This document shows, piece by piece, positions 9,295 through 18,986 of a stretch of DNA of 64,000 nucleotides. Below the pieces are notes generated by a model, which worked only from the letters and a program-made list of their open reading frames with translations, ran no database searches and was not told the DNA's origin. The stretch comes from Flavobacterium potami (GTDB lineage: Bacteria > Bacteroidota > Bacteroidia > Flavobacteriales > Flavobacteriaceae). The stretch's first letter is position 1; each line of letters begins with the position of its first letter. A program made the translations under genes and the position numbers. Location: contig NZ_JAINUY010000005.1 in the NCBI RefSeq assembly GCF_020026915.1, positions 1-64,000 on the forward strand. The letters are read 5' to 3'.

Positions 9295-10692
9295 TTAATA
9301 ATGAAAATGTTTACTTTCTTCAATGAAAGGATTTCTTTTTGCTAACAGAGGCGCCTTAGTTAATGCAGTAAATACTACGAAAATAAACAATCCTAAGAAG
9401 AAAAGAACCGATGCAATTTCAGGAACACCAATAAACCATTTATCTCCAACTGTACCAGGCATAATCATATTAAAGAAATCAACATAGTGACCAAGTAAGA
9501 TAACAACACCTGCCATTACAATTACCCAATTAAGACGTTTAAAGTCAGTATTGATTAATATTAATAATGGGAAAACAAAGTTCATAACAACCGCTCCAAA
9601 GAAAGGAAGGTTATACAATTGAATTCTTGTTACAAAATATGTTACCTCTTCAGGAATATTAGCATACCAGATTAACATGAACTGAGAGAACCATAAGTAA
9701 GTCCAGAAAACACTAATACCAAACATAAATTTAGCTAAATCATGGATATGACTTGTATTTACATACTCTAAATATCCTTTAGATTTTAAATAAATAGTTA
9801 CCAAAGCAATAGCTGTAATACCGCTTACAAAGAAAGAAGCAAATACATACCAAGCAAATAAAGTACTAAACCAGTGTGGGTCGAAAGACATAATCCAATC
9901 CCAAGCCATGATAGACTCAGAAACGATGAAGAATACTAAGAAACCTGCAGAAGCTTTGAAATTCTTTTTGTAGTAAAGATCATCATTTGCCTCATCCTGT
10001 GCTAAACAGTTTTTTCTAGAGAAATGACGGTAGATATTCCATCCTAATAAAAAGATAAAAGCTCTTACAATCCAAAATGGAAAATTTAAATATCCTGATT
10101 TTCCAGCGATAATAGCATCATAATTTGCGTCTTTAGGATCAGTTACTCCTTCACCTAACCATACGAAAATATGATTGAAGTGCAATCCACATAAAACTAA
10201 GATTATGAAAAAGATAATAGAACCAGCTGGTAAATAAGCTGTAATACCTTGCATTACTCTAAACAAAACTGGAGACCAACCTGCTTGCGCAACTTGTTGA
10301 ATAGCATAGAAAGCTAAAGTTCCCATTGAAAGCAGTAAGAAGAAAATACAAGCTACATATACTGCAGACCATGGCTTGTTTTGCAATTGGTGCAATACGT
10401 GCTCTAAATGTTTTTCGTGCTCATTTGCACCAGAAACTTCTGCATGTTCTGCTCCCTTATGAGAATCATGTGATGCTTCAGCAGCAGCTTCATGATGACC
10501 TGCTTCTTTGTGAGATGCCTCCGCTTTCTCTTCATGTGCAGTACCATGAGAACCATGTTCATCTGCAGCTAGTATTTTTTCAACTTCTTGAATATCTTTT
10601 GGCGCACTTAAAAAACCATACCCAATTCCTAATATACCAACGGCCATTAAGATGATAGAAAAAGTTTTTAATTTACTTGAAAATGTATACAT
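9295..10692 (-). CDS. actF: Alternative complex III subunit ActF (NrfD-like membrane subunit)
   Basis: Integral membrane subunit of the quinol:cytochrome c oxidoreductase, related to ActC and polysulfide reductase NrfD, with about ten membrane segments. The ATG at 10692 (MYTFSSKLK) is chosen over a TTG at 10719: it is followed directly by the first membrane helix, and the longer form would abut actE. A His/Glu/Ala-rich loop of about 70 residues (EHGSHGTAHEEKAEASH and onward) follows the first helix, facing the periplasm by topology inference. 465 aa. Confidence 0.92.
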   Translation of the reverse strand: MYTFSSKLKTFSIILMAVGILGIGYGFLSAPKDIQEVEKILAADEHGSHGTAHEEKAEASHKEAGHHEAAAEASHDSHKGAEHAEVSGANEHEKHLEHVLHQLQNKPWSAVYVACIFFLLLSMGTLAFYAIQQVAQAGWSPVLFRVMQGITAYLPAGSIIFFIILVLCGLHFNHIFVWLGEGVTDPKDANYDAIIAGKSGYLNFPFWIVRAFIFLLGWNIYRHFSRKNCLAQDEANDDLYYKKNFKASAGFLVFFIVSESIMAWDWIMSFDPHWFSTLFAWYVFASFFVSGITAIALVTIYLKSKGYLEYVNTSHIHDLAKFMFGISVFWTYLWFSQFMLIWYANIPEEVTYFVTRIQLYNLPFFGAVVMNFVFPLLILINTDFKRLNWVIVMAGVVILLGHYVDFFNMIMPGTVGDKWFIGVPEIASVLFFLGLFIFVVFTALTKAPLLAKRNPFIEESKHFHY

Positions 10693-10719
10693 ATCTATTA
10701 CGATCAGTTTGTTCAACAA

Positions 10720-11265
10720 TTATAATTGGCTTTTTAGTTTCAGAACATAGTCAGCAACTAACCAACGTTCGTGAGCACTTAATTGATTTGCATGTGAACC
10801 CATTGCATTTAAACCATAAGTCTCAACATGAAAGATACTTCCTTCAGTGATTTCTCTGTCTTTATAGCTAGGTACTCCAAGAAATTTTTCTCTTTCAACC
10901 AATTTACCTTTACCGTTTCCAGTTGCACCATGGCAGCTAATACAGTAAATTTCGAAAAGTTCTTTTCCTTTTCCAGAATTTCTTTCGATAGAATCCAAAG
11001 GAGATTTTAAATTAGCTTTCGCCAATTCATAACCAGCAGTTGAATTTTCATACTCATAAGGTTCAAAACCTCTATTGATAGTTCCTGCAACAGGAAGCTG
11101 TCCTTCTTTTCCTCCCTTAAATATTTTAGCTTCTGTATATGGCTCGTAAGCAACAGATTCATACATATTTGGGAAATACTGATAGTTCGGTGCCGAATTA
11201 TTGTGGCAAGATGAAACTAAAATAGTTATACCAACTAAAAGTGTTATTTTATATATCCTTTTCAT
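10720..11265 (-). CDS. actE: Alternative complex III subunit ActE, mono-heme cytochrome c lipoprotein
   Basis: Periplasm-facing cytochrome c that carries electrons out of alternative complex III. Lipobox LVSSC with Cys20, so it is probably membrane-anchored by lipid. One heme site C108-I-S-C111-H112, and a downstream Met in NAMGSHANQ as likely sixth ligand. 181 aa. Lies 8 bp after actD and immediately before actF. Family assignment is firm from the order actABCDEF and from the heme and lipobox arrangement. Confidence 0.93.
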   Translation of the reverse strand: MKRIYKITLLVGITILVSSCHNNSAPNYQYFPNMYESVAYEPYTEAKIFKGGKEGQLPVAGTINRGFEPYEYENSTAGYELAKANLKSPLDSIERNSGKGKELFEIYCISCHGATGNGKGKLVEREKFLGVPSYKDREITEGSIFHVETYGLNAMGSHANQLSAHERWLVADYVLKLKSQL

Positions 11266-11273
11266 AGCTACAA

Positions 11274-11798
11274 TTAATTCTTTTCTATTACTTTAACTTC
11301 AACAGCTCCTGTTCCTTCGAAGAAGGAAACTAATTCTGCTTCGTTATCATTTACTGCCACTTCCATTAAGAAGTGATCATCTGTAGTTCTTACATCTGGA
11401 TTTTCAGCTTCTTTAAATGGCCATAATCTACTTCTCATATAAAAAGTAATTACCATTAAGTGAGCAGCGAAAAATACAGTCATCTCAAACATAATTGGCA
11501 CAAAAGAAGGCATATTCTGAATGAAACTAAAACTTGGTTTACCACCAATATCCTGTGGCCAATCGTGAATCATGATATAACTCATCATAAATGTTGCAAC
11601 AGAAATTCCAACACATCCATAAAGGAACGCACAAATTGCTAATCTTGTTGGCGCTAAGCCCATAGCTTTATCCAATCCGTGAACTGGGAATGGAGTAAAA
11701 ACTTCTTCAATATGATGATGTGCAGCTCTAGTTTTCTTTACTGCATTCATCAAAATATCATCGTCATTATAAATGGCGTATATTACTTTATTACTCAT
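11274..11798 (-). CDS. actD: Alternative complex III subunit ActD (DUF3341)
   Basis: Small membrane subunit of alternative complex III. 174 aa with two membrane helices (about 53-75 and 97-120) separated by the loop IMIHDWPQDIGGKPSFSFIQ. The DUF3341 start (VIYAIYNDDDILMNAVKKTR, then HIEEVFTPFPVHGLD) is clear. It overlaps the 3' end of actC by 8 bp, indicating coupled translation. No cofactor site is visible. Confidence 0.93.
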   Translation of the reverse strand: MSNKVIYAIYNDDDILMNAVKKTRAAHHHIEEVFTPFPVHGLDKAMGLAPTRLAICAFLYGCVGISVATFMMSYIMIHDWPQDIGGKPSFSFIQNMPSFVPIMFEMTVFFAAHLMVITFYMRSRLWPFKEAENPDVRTTDDHFLMEVAVNDNEAELVSFFEGTGAVEVKVIEKN

Positions 11799-13194
11799 GA
11801 TGTGAATCTTTACTGTTTGCTCTTTCTCTAATGTAATTATCTCCTGTTCCTTTCAAAATTGTTTTAACCTCTGCCTGAGCAATTACAGGGAATGTTCTAG
11901 AGTATAATAAAAACAATACAAAGAAGAAACCAATTGTTCCAATGAAAATTCCAATATCAACAAATGTTGGTGAGAACATTGTCCAAGAAGATGGAAGGTA
12001 ATCTCTATGTAAAGAAGTAACAATAATTACAAATCTTTCAAACCACATACCGATGTTTACTACAATCGAGATGATGAATGAGAACATGATACTTGTTCTT
12101 AATTTTTTGAACCACATGAACTGAGGAGAGAACACGTTACATGTCATCATTGACCAATATGCCCACCAGTAAGGTCCAGTAGCTCTGTTTAAGAATGCAT
12201 ATTGTTCATATTCTACACCTGAATACCAAGCTACAAATAACTCAGTGATATAAGCCACACCAACAATAGATCCTGTAATCATGATAATGATATTCATTAA
12301 CTCGATATGTTGTAATGTGATGTATGCTTCAAGGTTAGAAACTTTTCTCATTACGATCAACAATGTATTTACCATCGCAAATCCTGAGAATACCGCTCCA
12401 GCAACGAAGTAAGGAGGGAAAATTGTTGTATGCCATCCTGGAATTACAGAAGTAGCAAAGTCCATAGATACAATCGTGTGCACTGAAAGTACAAGAGGAG
12501 TAGCTAGACCAGCTAACACTAAAGATACTTCTTCAAAACGTTGCCAATCTTTAGCTCTACCACTCCATCCAAAACTTAAGATAGAATAAACTCTTTTATT
12601 AAATGGAGTAATAGCTCTATCACGAAGCATTGCAAAGTCAGGTAACAAACCAGTCCACCAGAAAACTAATGATACTGAAAGATACGTTGAAATTGCGAAT
12701 ACGTCCCAAAGTAATGGTGAGTTAAAGTTTACCCAAAGAGATCCAAACTGGTTTGGAATAGGTAATACCCAATATGCTAACCATGGACGACCCATGTGAA
12801 TAATTGGGAATAAACCTGCTTGTACTACCGAGAAAATAGTCATGGCTTCCGCAGAACGGTTAATAGCCATTCTCCAACGTTGACGGAAAAGTAATAATAC
12901 CGCAGAAATTAATGTTCCGGCGTGACCAATACCTACCCACCAAACGAAGTTAGTGATATCCCAAGCCCAACCAACTGTTTTATTTAATCCCCATGTTCCG
13001 ATACCGGTAGATACGGTGTAAATTATACAACCTAACCCCCAAAGGAAGGCTACTAATGCGATTGTAAATACAATCCACCATTGTTTATTTGCAGGTCCTT
13101 CAACAGGCGCTGCCACATCTACAGTTACATCGTGATATGATTTATCACCTATAACTAAAGGTTTTCTAATGGGTGCTTCGTAATGAGACGACAT
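11791..13194 (-). CDS. actC: Alternative complex III subunit ActC (NrfD-like, quinol site)
   Basis: Large integral membrane subunit related to NrfD/polysulfide reductase; in this family it contributes the quinol-oxidation site and a proton path. 467 aa with about ten hydrophobic helices. Conserved stretches include WWVGIGHAGTLISAVL near 85-100, FPIIHMGRPW near 129 and SVHTIVSMDFA near 237. It lies between actB (34 bp gap) and actD (8 bp overlap). Identification rests on the sequence type and operon order. Confidence 0.93.
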   Translation of the reverse strand: MSSHYEAPIRKPLVIGDKSYHDVTVDVAAPVEGPANKQWWIVFTIALVAFLWGLGCIIYTVSTGIGTWGLNKTVGWAWDITNFVWWVGIGHAGTLISAVLLLFRQRWRMAINRSAEAMTIFSVVQAGLFPIIHMGRPWLAYWVLPIPNQFGSLWVNFNSPLLWDVFAISTYLSVSLVFWWTGLLPDFAMLRDRAITPFNKRVYSILSFGWSGRAKDWQRFEEVSLVLAGLATPLVLSVHTIVSMDFATSVIPGWHTTIFPPYFVAGAVFSGFAMVNTLLIVMRKVSNLEAYITLQHIELMNIIIMITGSIVGVAYITELFVAWYSGVEYEQYAFLNRATGPYWWAYWSMMTCNVFSPQFMWFKKLRTSIMFSFIISIVVNIGMWFERFVIIVTSLHRDYLPSSWTMFSPTFVDIGIFIGTIGFFFVLFLLYSRTFPVIAQAEVKTILKGTGDNYIRERANSKDSHHE

Positions 13195-13228
13195 AATCCT
13201 TTATATTGTTTCTTAATTAATAATTTTA

Positions 13229-16200
13229 CTAAGTGTTTCTAACTTTTACATGATAGAAAACATTTGGTTTTGTACCAACATGCTCTAATAAGTGGTATGC
13301 TCTTTCGCTTTCAGCAAGTTTAGCAACTTCACTTTCTTTATCATTTACATCTCCAAAGACCATAGCTCCAGAAGAACAAGCTGCAGAACAAGCACAAGCA
13401 TTGTTGAACTCATCTTTTGCCACTACTCTACCTTCACGTTTTGCTTGAAGAATTACAGCTTGAGTACTTTGGATACAGAAAGAACATTTTTCCATAACTC
13501 CACGAGAACGAACGTTTACGTCTGGATTTAACACCATACGACCTAAATCGTCATTCATATGATAATCGAATTCACTGTTTTTGTTGTACAAGAACCAGTT
13601 GAAACGACGAACTTTATAAGGACAGTTGTTTGCACAGTAACGAGTACCAACACATCTGTTATAAGCCATGTGGTTTTGACCTTGACGACCGTGAGAAGTT
13701 GCAGCAACAGGACATACTGTTTCACAAGGTGCGTGGTTACAGTGCTGACACATTACTGGTTGGAACGCTACTTGTGGATTATCTCCAGGTTTTTCCATTT
13801 CATTGAATGTAGACAATGAACTAGATAAACCAGCAATTCCTTCTTTTCTCTCGTTATCACCTTCAAAAGTACTTTCAGAAGAATAGTATCTATCGATACG
13901 CAACCAGTGCATATCACGGCTTCTTCTAACTTCAGCTTTACCTACAACAGGTACGTTGTTTTCTGCATGACAAGCGATAACGCAAGCTCCACATCCAGTA
14001 CAAGCATTTAAGTCGATTGAAAGGTTGAAGTGGTGACCAGTTGAACGATCAAATGATTCCCATAAATCTACTGTACTAGCTTCAACTTCTTGGTGATCCA
14101 AAGATACCATTGGTTTTTCATTCCAATGTTCAGCATCTTCAGTATTGAATATTTTTAAAGTAGTTTCTTTAATGATATCTCCTCTACCCATTAAAGTTTT
14201 CTGACCTTGAACACAAGCAAACTCGTGTTCTCCTCCAGCTTTTACGATAGAAACAGATTGAACCCCATTAAAACCTTTATATAAAGCGTAAGCATTTAAA
14301 CCTACTTGCATTTCTTCTTTAAGAGCTGCTTTACGTCCATAACCAAGAGCTAAACCTAAAGTTCCAACTGCTTGACCTGGTTGAACGATAACTGGAACGT
14401 TTTCCAATTTCAATCCATCAGCAGTAGTAATAGTAGCATAACTACCATTTAAACCACCATTTGCAACGATTTCATTTGATAAACCAATTTTCTTAGCATC
14501 TGCATTTGAAACTGTAACATAGTTATCCCAAGAAACTCTAGTAATTGGATCTGGAAACTCTTGCAACCAAGGGTTGTTTGCATGCTGTCCATCTCCCAAT
14601 CCAGTTTTAGTATATAATACTAATTCATATTCTCCAGCAGCTTTAGATTTTGCAACTGCATTTGCAGCAGAAGCAGCATCAATAGCTCCACCAGATAATG
14701 CTGTAGACCCTACAACGGCTACACCATCATGCAATACTTTATTCCAAGAAGAACCAGCAGTAAATACTCCTGAGTTTGCTTTTAAATAATCATAAAAAGT
14801 ACCTGCTGTACCATTTACTGATAATAAAACATCTTGAAATTGTTTTGTATTAAAGATTGGACGAATAGTCGGCTGAGTTAAACTATAAGTTCCACTTGTT
14901 ATTTCAACATCACCCCAAGACTCTAAATAATGAGGTGCTGGTGCAGCAACACTTACAATCGATGCAGTCTCATCTTCTTTCAATGAAAAAGCAACTGAAG
15001 TTTTAACTTTTTTCAATCCAGAAACAAAAGAAGCTGAATCAGCTAAAGTATAAACTGGATTAACACCACTCATAATTAAAGTATGAACACTTCCAGCATT
15101 CAAATCTTTAATCAACTGCGAAACAACAGCATTAGAACCTTTTCTAATTTGTCTTGCTCCAGCAGTAGTAAAAGCTTCACTAGCTAATGCTTGATTGATA
15201 GCTAAAACTAATAATTGAGCATTTTTATCTTCAATTCCAGATACTAAAACTCCTTTTGATCCAGCAGCTTTAAGCTGTTGTGCAGCTTTTACTACTTCAG
15301 CTTTAACATTTGCATCTAAAGCTACAGGAACAGAAGCACCCGCAATAATATTATAAATTTCAACTAAAGCTTGTTTTTGAACCGCTGTAGTCATCGGAAC
15401 GCGCTTATCAGCAGCAGCTCCAGATAATGTCATATTAGATTCAAACTGGAAGTGACGAGACATTTGTCCATTTTGAGGAATACGTCCTTTTGCATATCCA
15501 GAATCGTATCCACCACCTTGCCAGTCTCCTAGGAAATCAGCACCAACAGATACAATTAAAGAAGATTTTGAAAAATCATAATCAACCAAAGCTCTTTGAC
15601 CGTATACAGATTCAAAAGCATCCAAAGCTTCAGATGAAGAAACTGCATCATACACTACGTGCTTAGCATTTGGATTTTTAGCAATGAATTCAGCGATTAA
15701 TTTTTCAGTAGATGGACTAGCCAAAGTATTAGTTAATAATACCACTTGACCACCTTTAGCTTTTGCATCAGCTAAGCTAGATTTAATTTTCAAATCAACT
15801 GCCGACCAAGTAGAATTTTTACCATCTACTTTTGGCTCTTTTAAACGAGCACTATCATACAATCCTAAGATAGAAGCATGAATTCTTGCATTTGCTGCAA
15901 ATTTAGCACCAGCAATTGTATTGTTTTCAATTTTAATTGGACGACCCTCACGAGTTTTCACCAAAAGATTAGCAAAATCAAAACCATCAAAAACGGTAGT
16001 TGCATAATAATCTGCAACACCAGGAATGATTTGTTCTGGTTGTAAAACATAAGGGATAGACTTGTGAACAGGACCTTCGCAAGCAGCTAATGTAACAGCT
16101 GCAGTACTAAACCCTACGTACTTTAAAAAGTCACGACGTGAAGTCCCAGATGTAGATAAAGCATCAGCATTACCTAAAAACTCATCAGTAGGAATTTCTT

Positions 16201-16288
16201 CAACAAACTCGTTATTTCTAAGCGCCTCAACAATAGAGCTATTTTCTAGCTCTTCAACACTTTTCCAGTATTTTTTGTTTGATGACAT
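13229..16288 (-). CDS. actB: Alternative complex III subunit ActB, iron-sulfur protein with a molybdopterin-oxidoreductase-like domain
   Basis: Peripheral subunit that relays electrons from the quinol site to the multiheme ActA. 1019 aa. Near the N-terminus a Tat-like SRRDFLK (50-56) precedes a hydrophobic run ending in TLAAC with Cys70, so export by Tat and lipid anchoring are both plausible. The central part is the molybdopterin-oxidoreductase fold that binds no Mo cofactor in this family. The C-terminal part has four cysteine clusters: CTGCGACVIAC, CQHCNHAPCETVC, CVGTRYCANNC and CSFC..CACSAAC, typical for three 4Fe-4S and one 3Fe-4S. 32 bp after actA. Confidence 0.95.
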   Translation of the reverse strand: MSSNKKYWKSVEELENSSIVEALRNNEFVEEIPTDEFLGNADALSTSGTSRRDFLKYVGFSTAAVTLAACEGPVHKSIPYVLQPEQIIPGVADYYATTVFDGFDFANLLVKTREGRPIKIENNTIAGAKFAANARIHASILGLYDSARLKEPKVDGKNSTWSAVDLKIKSSLADAKAKGGQVVLLTNTLASPSTEKLIAEFIAKNPNAKHVVYDAVSSSEALDAFESVYGQRALVDYDFSKSSLIVSVGADFLGDWQGGGYDSGYAKGRIPQNGQMSRHFQFESNMTLSGAAADKRVPMTTAVQKQALVEIYNIIAGASVPVALDANVKAEVVKAAQQLKAAGSKGVLVSGIEDKNAQLLVLAINQALASEAFTTAGARQIRKGSNAVVSQLIKDLNAGSVHTLIMSGVNPVYTLADSASFVSGLKKVKTSVAFSLKEDETASIVSVAAPAPHYLESWGDVEITSGTYSLTQPTIRPIFNTKQFQDVLLSVNGTAGTFYDYLKANSGVFTAGSSWNKVLHDGVAVVGSTALSGGAIDAASAANAVAKSKAAGEYELVLYTKTGLGDGQHANNPWLQEFPDPITRVSWDNYVTVSNADAKKIGLSNEIVANGGLNGSYATITTADGLKLENVPVIVQPGQAVGTLGLALGYGRKAALKEEMQVGLNAYALYKGFNGVQSVSIVKAGGEHEFACVQGQKTLMGRGDIIKETTLKIFNTEDAEHWNEKPMVSLDHQEVEASTVDLWESFDRSTGHHFNLSIDLNACTGCGACVIACHAENNVPVVGKAEVRRSRDMHWLRIDRYYSSESTFEGDNERKEGIAGLSSSLSTFNEMEKPGDNPQVAFQPVMCQHCNHAPCETVCPVAATSHGRQGQNHMAYNRCVGTRYCANNCPYKVRRFNWFLYNKNSEFDYHMNDDLGRMVLNPDVNVRSRGVMEKCSFCIQSTQAVILQAKREGRVVAKDEFNNACACSAACSSGAMVFGDVNDKESEVAKLAESERAYHLLEHVGTKPNVFYHVKVRNT

Positions 16289-16320
16289 TGTATATATATA
16301 TTAAAATCTTAATAAATCGA

Positions 16321-17649
16321 TTAATAGTGGCATTTACCACACTCTAAACCTCCCATTTGCGCTGCAGTTAATTTCTCTACACCGTATTTTTTAGAAAGTT
16401 CAGCATGAATTTTATCATAGTAAGCGTTTCCTTCCATCTTAACATCAGTTTTTCTATGGCAATCAACACACCATCCCATTGTTAATTTAGAATATTGCTT
16501 CATGATTTCAAATTCCTGTACAGGTCCGTGACAAGTTTGACATTCAATACCTGCAACAGAAACGTGTTGAGAGTGATTGAAATAAACAAAGTCTGGTAAG
16601 TTATGAATACGAACCCATTTTACAGGTTGTGTTTTTCCAGTATAAGCCTGTTTAGTCTTATCCCATCCAACAGCATCATATAATTTTTGAATTTGAGCAT
16701 CATAAAAAGCTTTGCTGTACTCAGGAGTAGCAGTAGTCTCAGCAACCTCTGAAATGTTTTTATGACAGTTCATACAAACATTTAAAGAAGGAATACCAGC
16801 TGTTTTACTTACACGTGCAGCTGAGTGGCAATATTTACAATTGATTTCGTTATCACCAGCGTGAATTTTGTGAGAGTAGTGAATTGGCTGAATTGGCTCA
16901 TAATTCTGATCTACACCTACTTGCATTAAGTAACCGTATACAAAATAACCACTTGCCAAAAGCAAAAAGATCGAAGTCACTAAAACCAAAAATTGATTTT
17001 TAACAAAAGCTTTCCAGATTGGAGTTCTAGCTTCTTTTGGTGCAACCTCAATACCATTTTTATTCGCCACTTTAGTCAATACTTTGTTCACCATGAACAA
17101 CATCACAACCAAAATAGCCATTACAAGAGCAAGAGCTCCTAAAATAATATTATTTGAAATCCCTCCACCTTGTTGAACATCACCAGTTGGTAAAGTTCCT
17201 GGAGTTTTTGCCGGCTCAGCTTTAGGCTCAGAAGTATAAGCTATAATGTTATCAATATCACCTTCAGATAACTGAGGAAAAGAAGTCATCACTGCTTTAT
17301 TATTTTCCTCAAAAAGTTTAACAGCAACAGGATCACCTGACTTAATCATGTCAGAACTGTTATGCACCCACTTATAAAGCCAAGCTTTATCATGTTTATC
17401 AGCAACCCCCCTTAAAGCAGGACCTGTTGACTTAGCATCTAATTTGTGACATGCAGCGCAATTTGCATTAAAAAGTTCTTTCCCTTTTACTGGATCACCG
17501 CCTCCTGCAGCTGGAGCAGCAGCCGCAGCTTCAGGCGCCGCCGGAGCAGCAGCATCTTGAGCAAATGAAGTTAGGGAGAAAATTAACGTCAGCGATAAGC
17601 CAAACAGCAATTTTCTTGAGATCGAATTATGGTTACCCACCTTTTTCAT
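16321..17649 (-). CDS. actA: Alternative complex III subunit ActA, multiheme cytochrome c
   Basis: Membrane-bound periplasmic cytochrome of alternative complex III. The ATG at 17649 (MKKVGNHNS) gives a clean signal peptide ending LTSFAQ; the longer frame starting at 17766 would run through the promoter at 17738-17766 and is rejected. 442 aa. Six CxxCH sites: one in an N-terminal cytochrome c domain (C64-A-A-C-H68) after an Ala/Pro linker, then five in the C-terminal domain (CKYCH, CMNCH, CQTCH, CVDCH, CGKCH). Two membrane helices separate them. First gene of the respiratory operon. Confidence 0.93.
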   Translation of the reverse strand: MKKVGNHNSISRKLLFGLSLTLIFSLTSFAQDAAAPAAPEAAAAAPAAGGGDPVKGKELFNANCAACHKLDAKSTGPALRGVADKHDKAWLYKWVHNSSDMIKSGDPVAVKLFEENNKAVMTSFPQLSEGDIDNIIAYTSEPKAEPAKTPGTLPTGDVQQGGGISNNIILGALALVMAILVVMLFMVNKVLTKVANKNGIEVAPKEARTPIWKAFVKNQFLVLVTSIFLLLASGYFVYGYLMQVGVDQNYEPIQPIHYSHKIHAGDNEINCKYCHSAARVSKTAGIPSLNVCMNCHKNISEVAETTATPEYSKAFYDAQIQKLYDAVGWDKTKQAYTGKTQPVKWVRIHNLPDFVYFNHSQHVSVAGIECQTCHGPVQEFEIMKQYSKLTMGWCVDCHRKTDVKMEGNAYYDKIHAELSKKYGVEKLTAAQMGGLECGKCHY

Positions 17650-17737
17650 ATAGTATAAATAATTGTCTACTAATTTTTGGTATGATTTTTTCTGTATAAA
17701 ACTCAGGAAAAATCTATACCCTCTTTTAAAACTTGCA

Positions 17738-17766
17738 CAAAAATACGACTTATGAACTATTCTCAA
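17738..17766 (-). promoter_or_regulatory. Promoter of the act-cox operon
   Basis: Minus strand: TTG (17766-17764, within TTTTG), 18 bp, then TATTTTTG (17745-17738), a full match to the Bacteroidota consensus. Leader of about 85 nt before the actA ATG. Confidence 0.75.
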
Positions 17767-17843
17767 AACCTTAAAATACCCTTAAATATCAATTTATATC
17801 AATTCTAAATAATATTAAAATTTTACACTCAAACTTTAAATAC

Positions 17844-17851
17844 TATTTTTG
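17844..17851 (+). promoter_or_regulatory. -7 element of the SPOR-domain gene
   Basis: TATTTTTG on the plus strand, a full match to TAnnTTTG. It covers the first in-frame ATG at 17849, so the ATG at 17870 must be the true start. Divergent from the act-cox promoter. Confidence 0.6.
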
Positions 17852-17869
17852 CATAAAAACCATCACATT

Positions 17870-18259
17870 ATGAGAATTTTAAGTCCTTCAAAAAATCTAT
17901 TATTAACAATTACATCGATTGCTTTCGCACACAATATTAACGCACAAGACCAAAATTTAACATTGAATCAGGATCCAAAATTTGAGCAATTGTTAAACGA
18001 GAAGCGTAAAATTAACACGTCAATAAATACAAACGATACTTACAGAATTCAAATCTTTAGTGGTAAAAGCGATGAGGCAAAAAAAACGCTATCAGATTTT
18101 AAACGAGAAAATTCGGATATTGACGGAACTATTATCTTCAACACACCAAATTACAAAGTTATTGTTGGAAATTTCAAAACCCGAATTGAGGCAGAAAGAA
18201 ATTTAGCCGAAATTAAAAAAAGATACAAGACTGTTTTTTTATTAAAACCAGGCAAATAA
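17870..18259 (+). CDS. Exported SPOR-domain protein
   Basis: 129 aa beginning MRILSPSKN with a signal peptide ending NINAQDQ. The C-terminal 75 residues fit a SPOR domain: YRIQIFSGKSDEAKKTL, then YKVIVGNFKTRIEAE and the final helix/strand TVFLLKPGK. SPOR domains bind denuded glycan strands of peptidoglycan, often at division sites, so a periplasmic cell-wall role is likely; the N-terminal 40 residues have no known domain. Start chosen because the earlier ATG at 17849 lies in the -7 element. Transcribed alone, with its own terminator. Confidence 0.85.
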   Translation: MRILSPSKNLLLTITSIAFAHNINAQDQNLTLNQDPKFEQLLNEKRKINTSINTNDTYRIQIFSGKSDEAKKTLSDFKRENSDIDGTIIFNTPNYKVIVGNFKTRIEAERNLAEIKKRYKTVFLLKPGK

Positions 18260-18274
18260 CAAACAATTAAAAAC

Positions 18275-18306
18275 AAAAACGCGAGACCAAAAAATCTCGC
18301 GTTTTT
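18275..18306. terminator. Bidirectional terminator between the SPOR and DUF4920 genes
   Basis: Stem AAAAACGCGAGA/TCTCGCGTTTTT with an 8-nt loop, flanked by A and T runs, so it serves both converging genes. Confidence 0.87.
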
Positions 18307-18324
18307 ATTTTGAACAAACCTCAG

Positions 18325-18834
18325 TTAATTTACAACTTTAATTCCACTAGCCATAAACCTTATTTCTTCTTTAGGTGCTTTAATAGCATCAATCTCTGCT
18401 TTCGTTTTTTTAGCATCTTTTGCATAATGCTTTAGTTCTTCTACCGAAGTCACCTTCCTTTCTGCATTCCCTTCTAAAACTACATTTTTACCCTTTAGAG
18501 CCGTGGGAACAAAAAATGCATAATCTTTCATTTTAACAAAGAAAGAAGCCCCATCATTCGTTTTTACACTTACCCAACAACCTCTTTTCGGACAGACTCC
18601 TGTAACCTCACCTTTCACACTTATATTTTCAATTTTATTGTCAGTTTTTAATTTACTCTCTAATTTTTCCACTGAAATTGAATTTGACACTGAAGACTCT
18701 GAAACATCCTCTCCATAATAATCACCTATCAAAGCATTACCAGAAGGAGGTGCAGGCCTCTCAACATCTTCCTGTGCAAAACAAAAAAAAGAAACACCTA
18801 CAAATAGAACAGACAAAAAAGATCTTAACTTCAT
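18325..18834 (-). CDS. DUF4920 exported protein
   Basis: 169 aa with a signal peptide (SVLFVGVSFFCFAQ). The central part has the family hallmark GVCPKRGCWVSVKTNDG around 90-106, where two Cys four residues apart could pair or bind metal, followed by FFVKMKDYAFFVPTALKGK. DUF4920 proteins are common in Bacteroidota and look like small OB-fold periplasmic proteins; function is unknown. Single gene, converging on the SPOR gene. A -7 element lies just upstream. Confidence 0.85.
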   Translation of the reverse strand: MKLRSFLSVLFVGVSFFCFAQEDVERPAPPSGNALIGDYYGEDVSESSVSNSISVEKLESKLKTDNKIENISVKGEVTGVCPKRGCWVSVKTNDGASFFVKMKDYAFFVPTALKGKNVVLEGNAERKVTSVEELKHYAKDAKKTKAEIDAIKAPKEEIRFMASGIKVVN

Positions 18835-18855
18835 GTTACATTAATTTTATAACTC

Positions 18856-18863
18856 CAAAAATA
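18856..18863 (-). promoter_or_regulatory. -7 element of the DUF4920 gene
   Basis: Minus-strand TATTTTTG, full consensus match 21 bp before the ATG; no clear -33 box. Confidence 0.4.
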
Positions 18864-18934
18864 ACATAAAAAAGTAAAAATAAAGCACCACTAAATAAAT
18901 AATCCCATTCCCGCAGATCTTTCAAAACAAAAAC

Positions 18935-18967
18935 AAAAAAAAGTCCCAACTTTCATTGGGACTTTTT
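18935..18967 (-). terminator. Terminator of rimP-nusA-infB
   Basis: Minus-strand stem GTCCCAA/TTGGGAC extended by five A-T pairs, 6-nt loop, then a run of eight T. It lies 20 bp after infB. Confidence 0.87.
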
Positions 18968-18986
18968 AATATATATTTATTGAATA

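Noticed and set aside
10326..10655. 109-codon plus-strand frame opposite actF
   Set aside because: It is the antisense of the His/Ala-rich loop of actF; no start signal or homology.
17650..17766. Longer N-terminus for ActA
   Set aside because: It would include basic sequence ahead of a perfect signal peptide and would cross the operon promoter.
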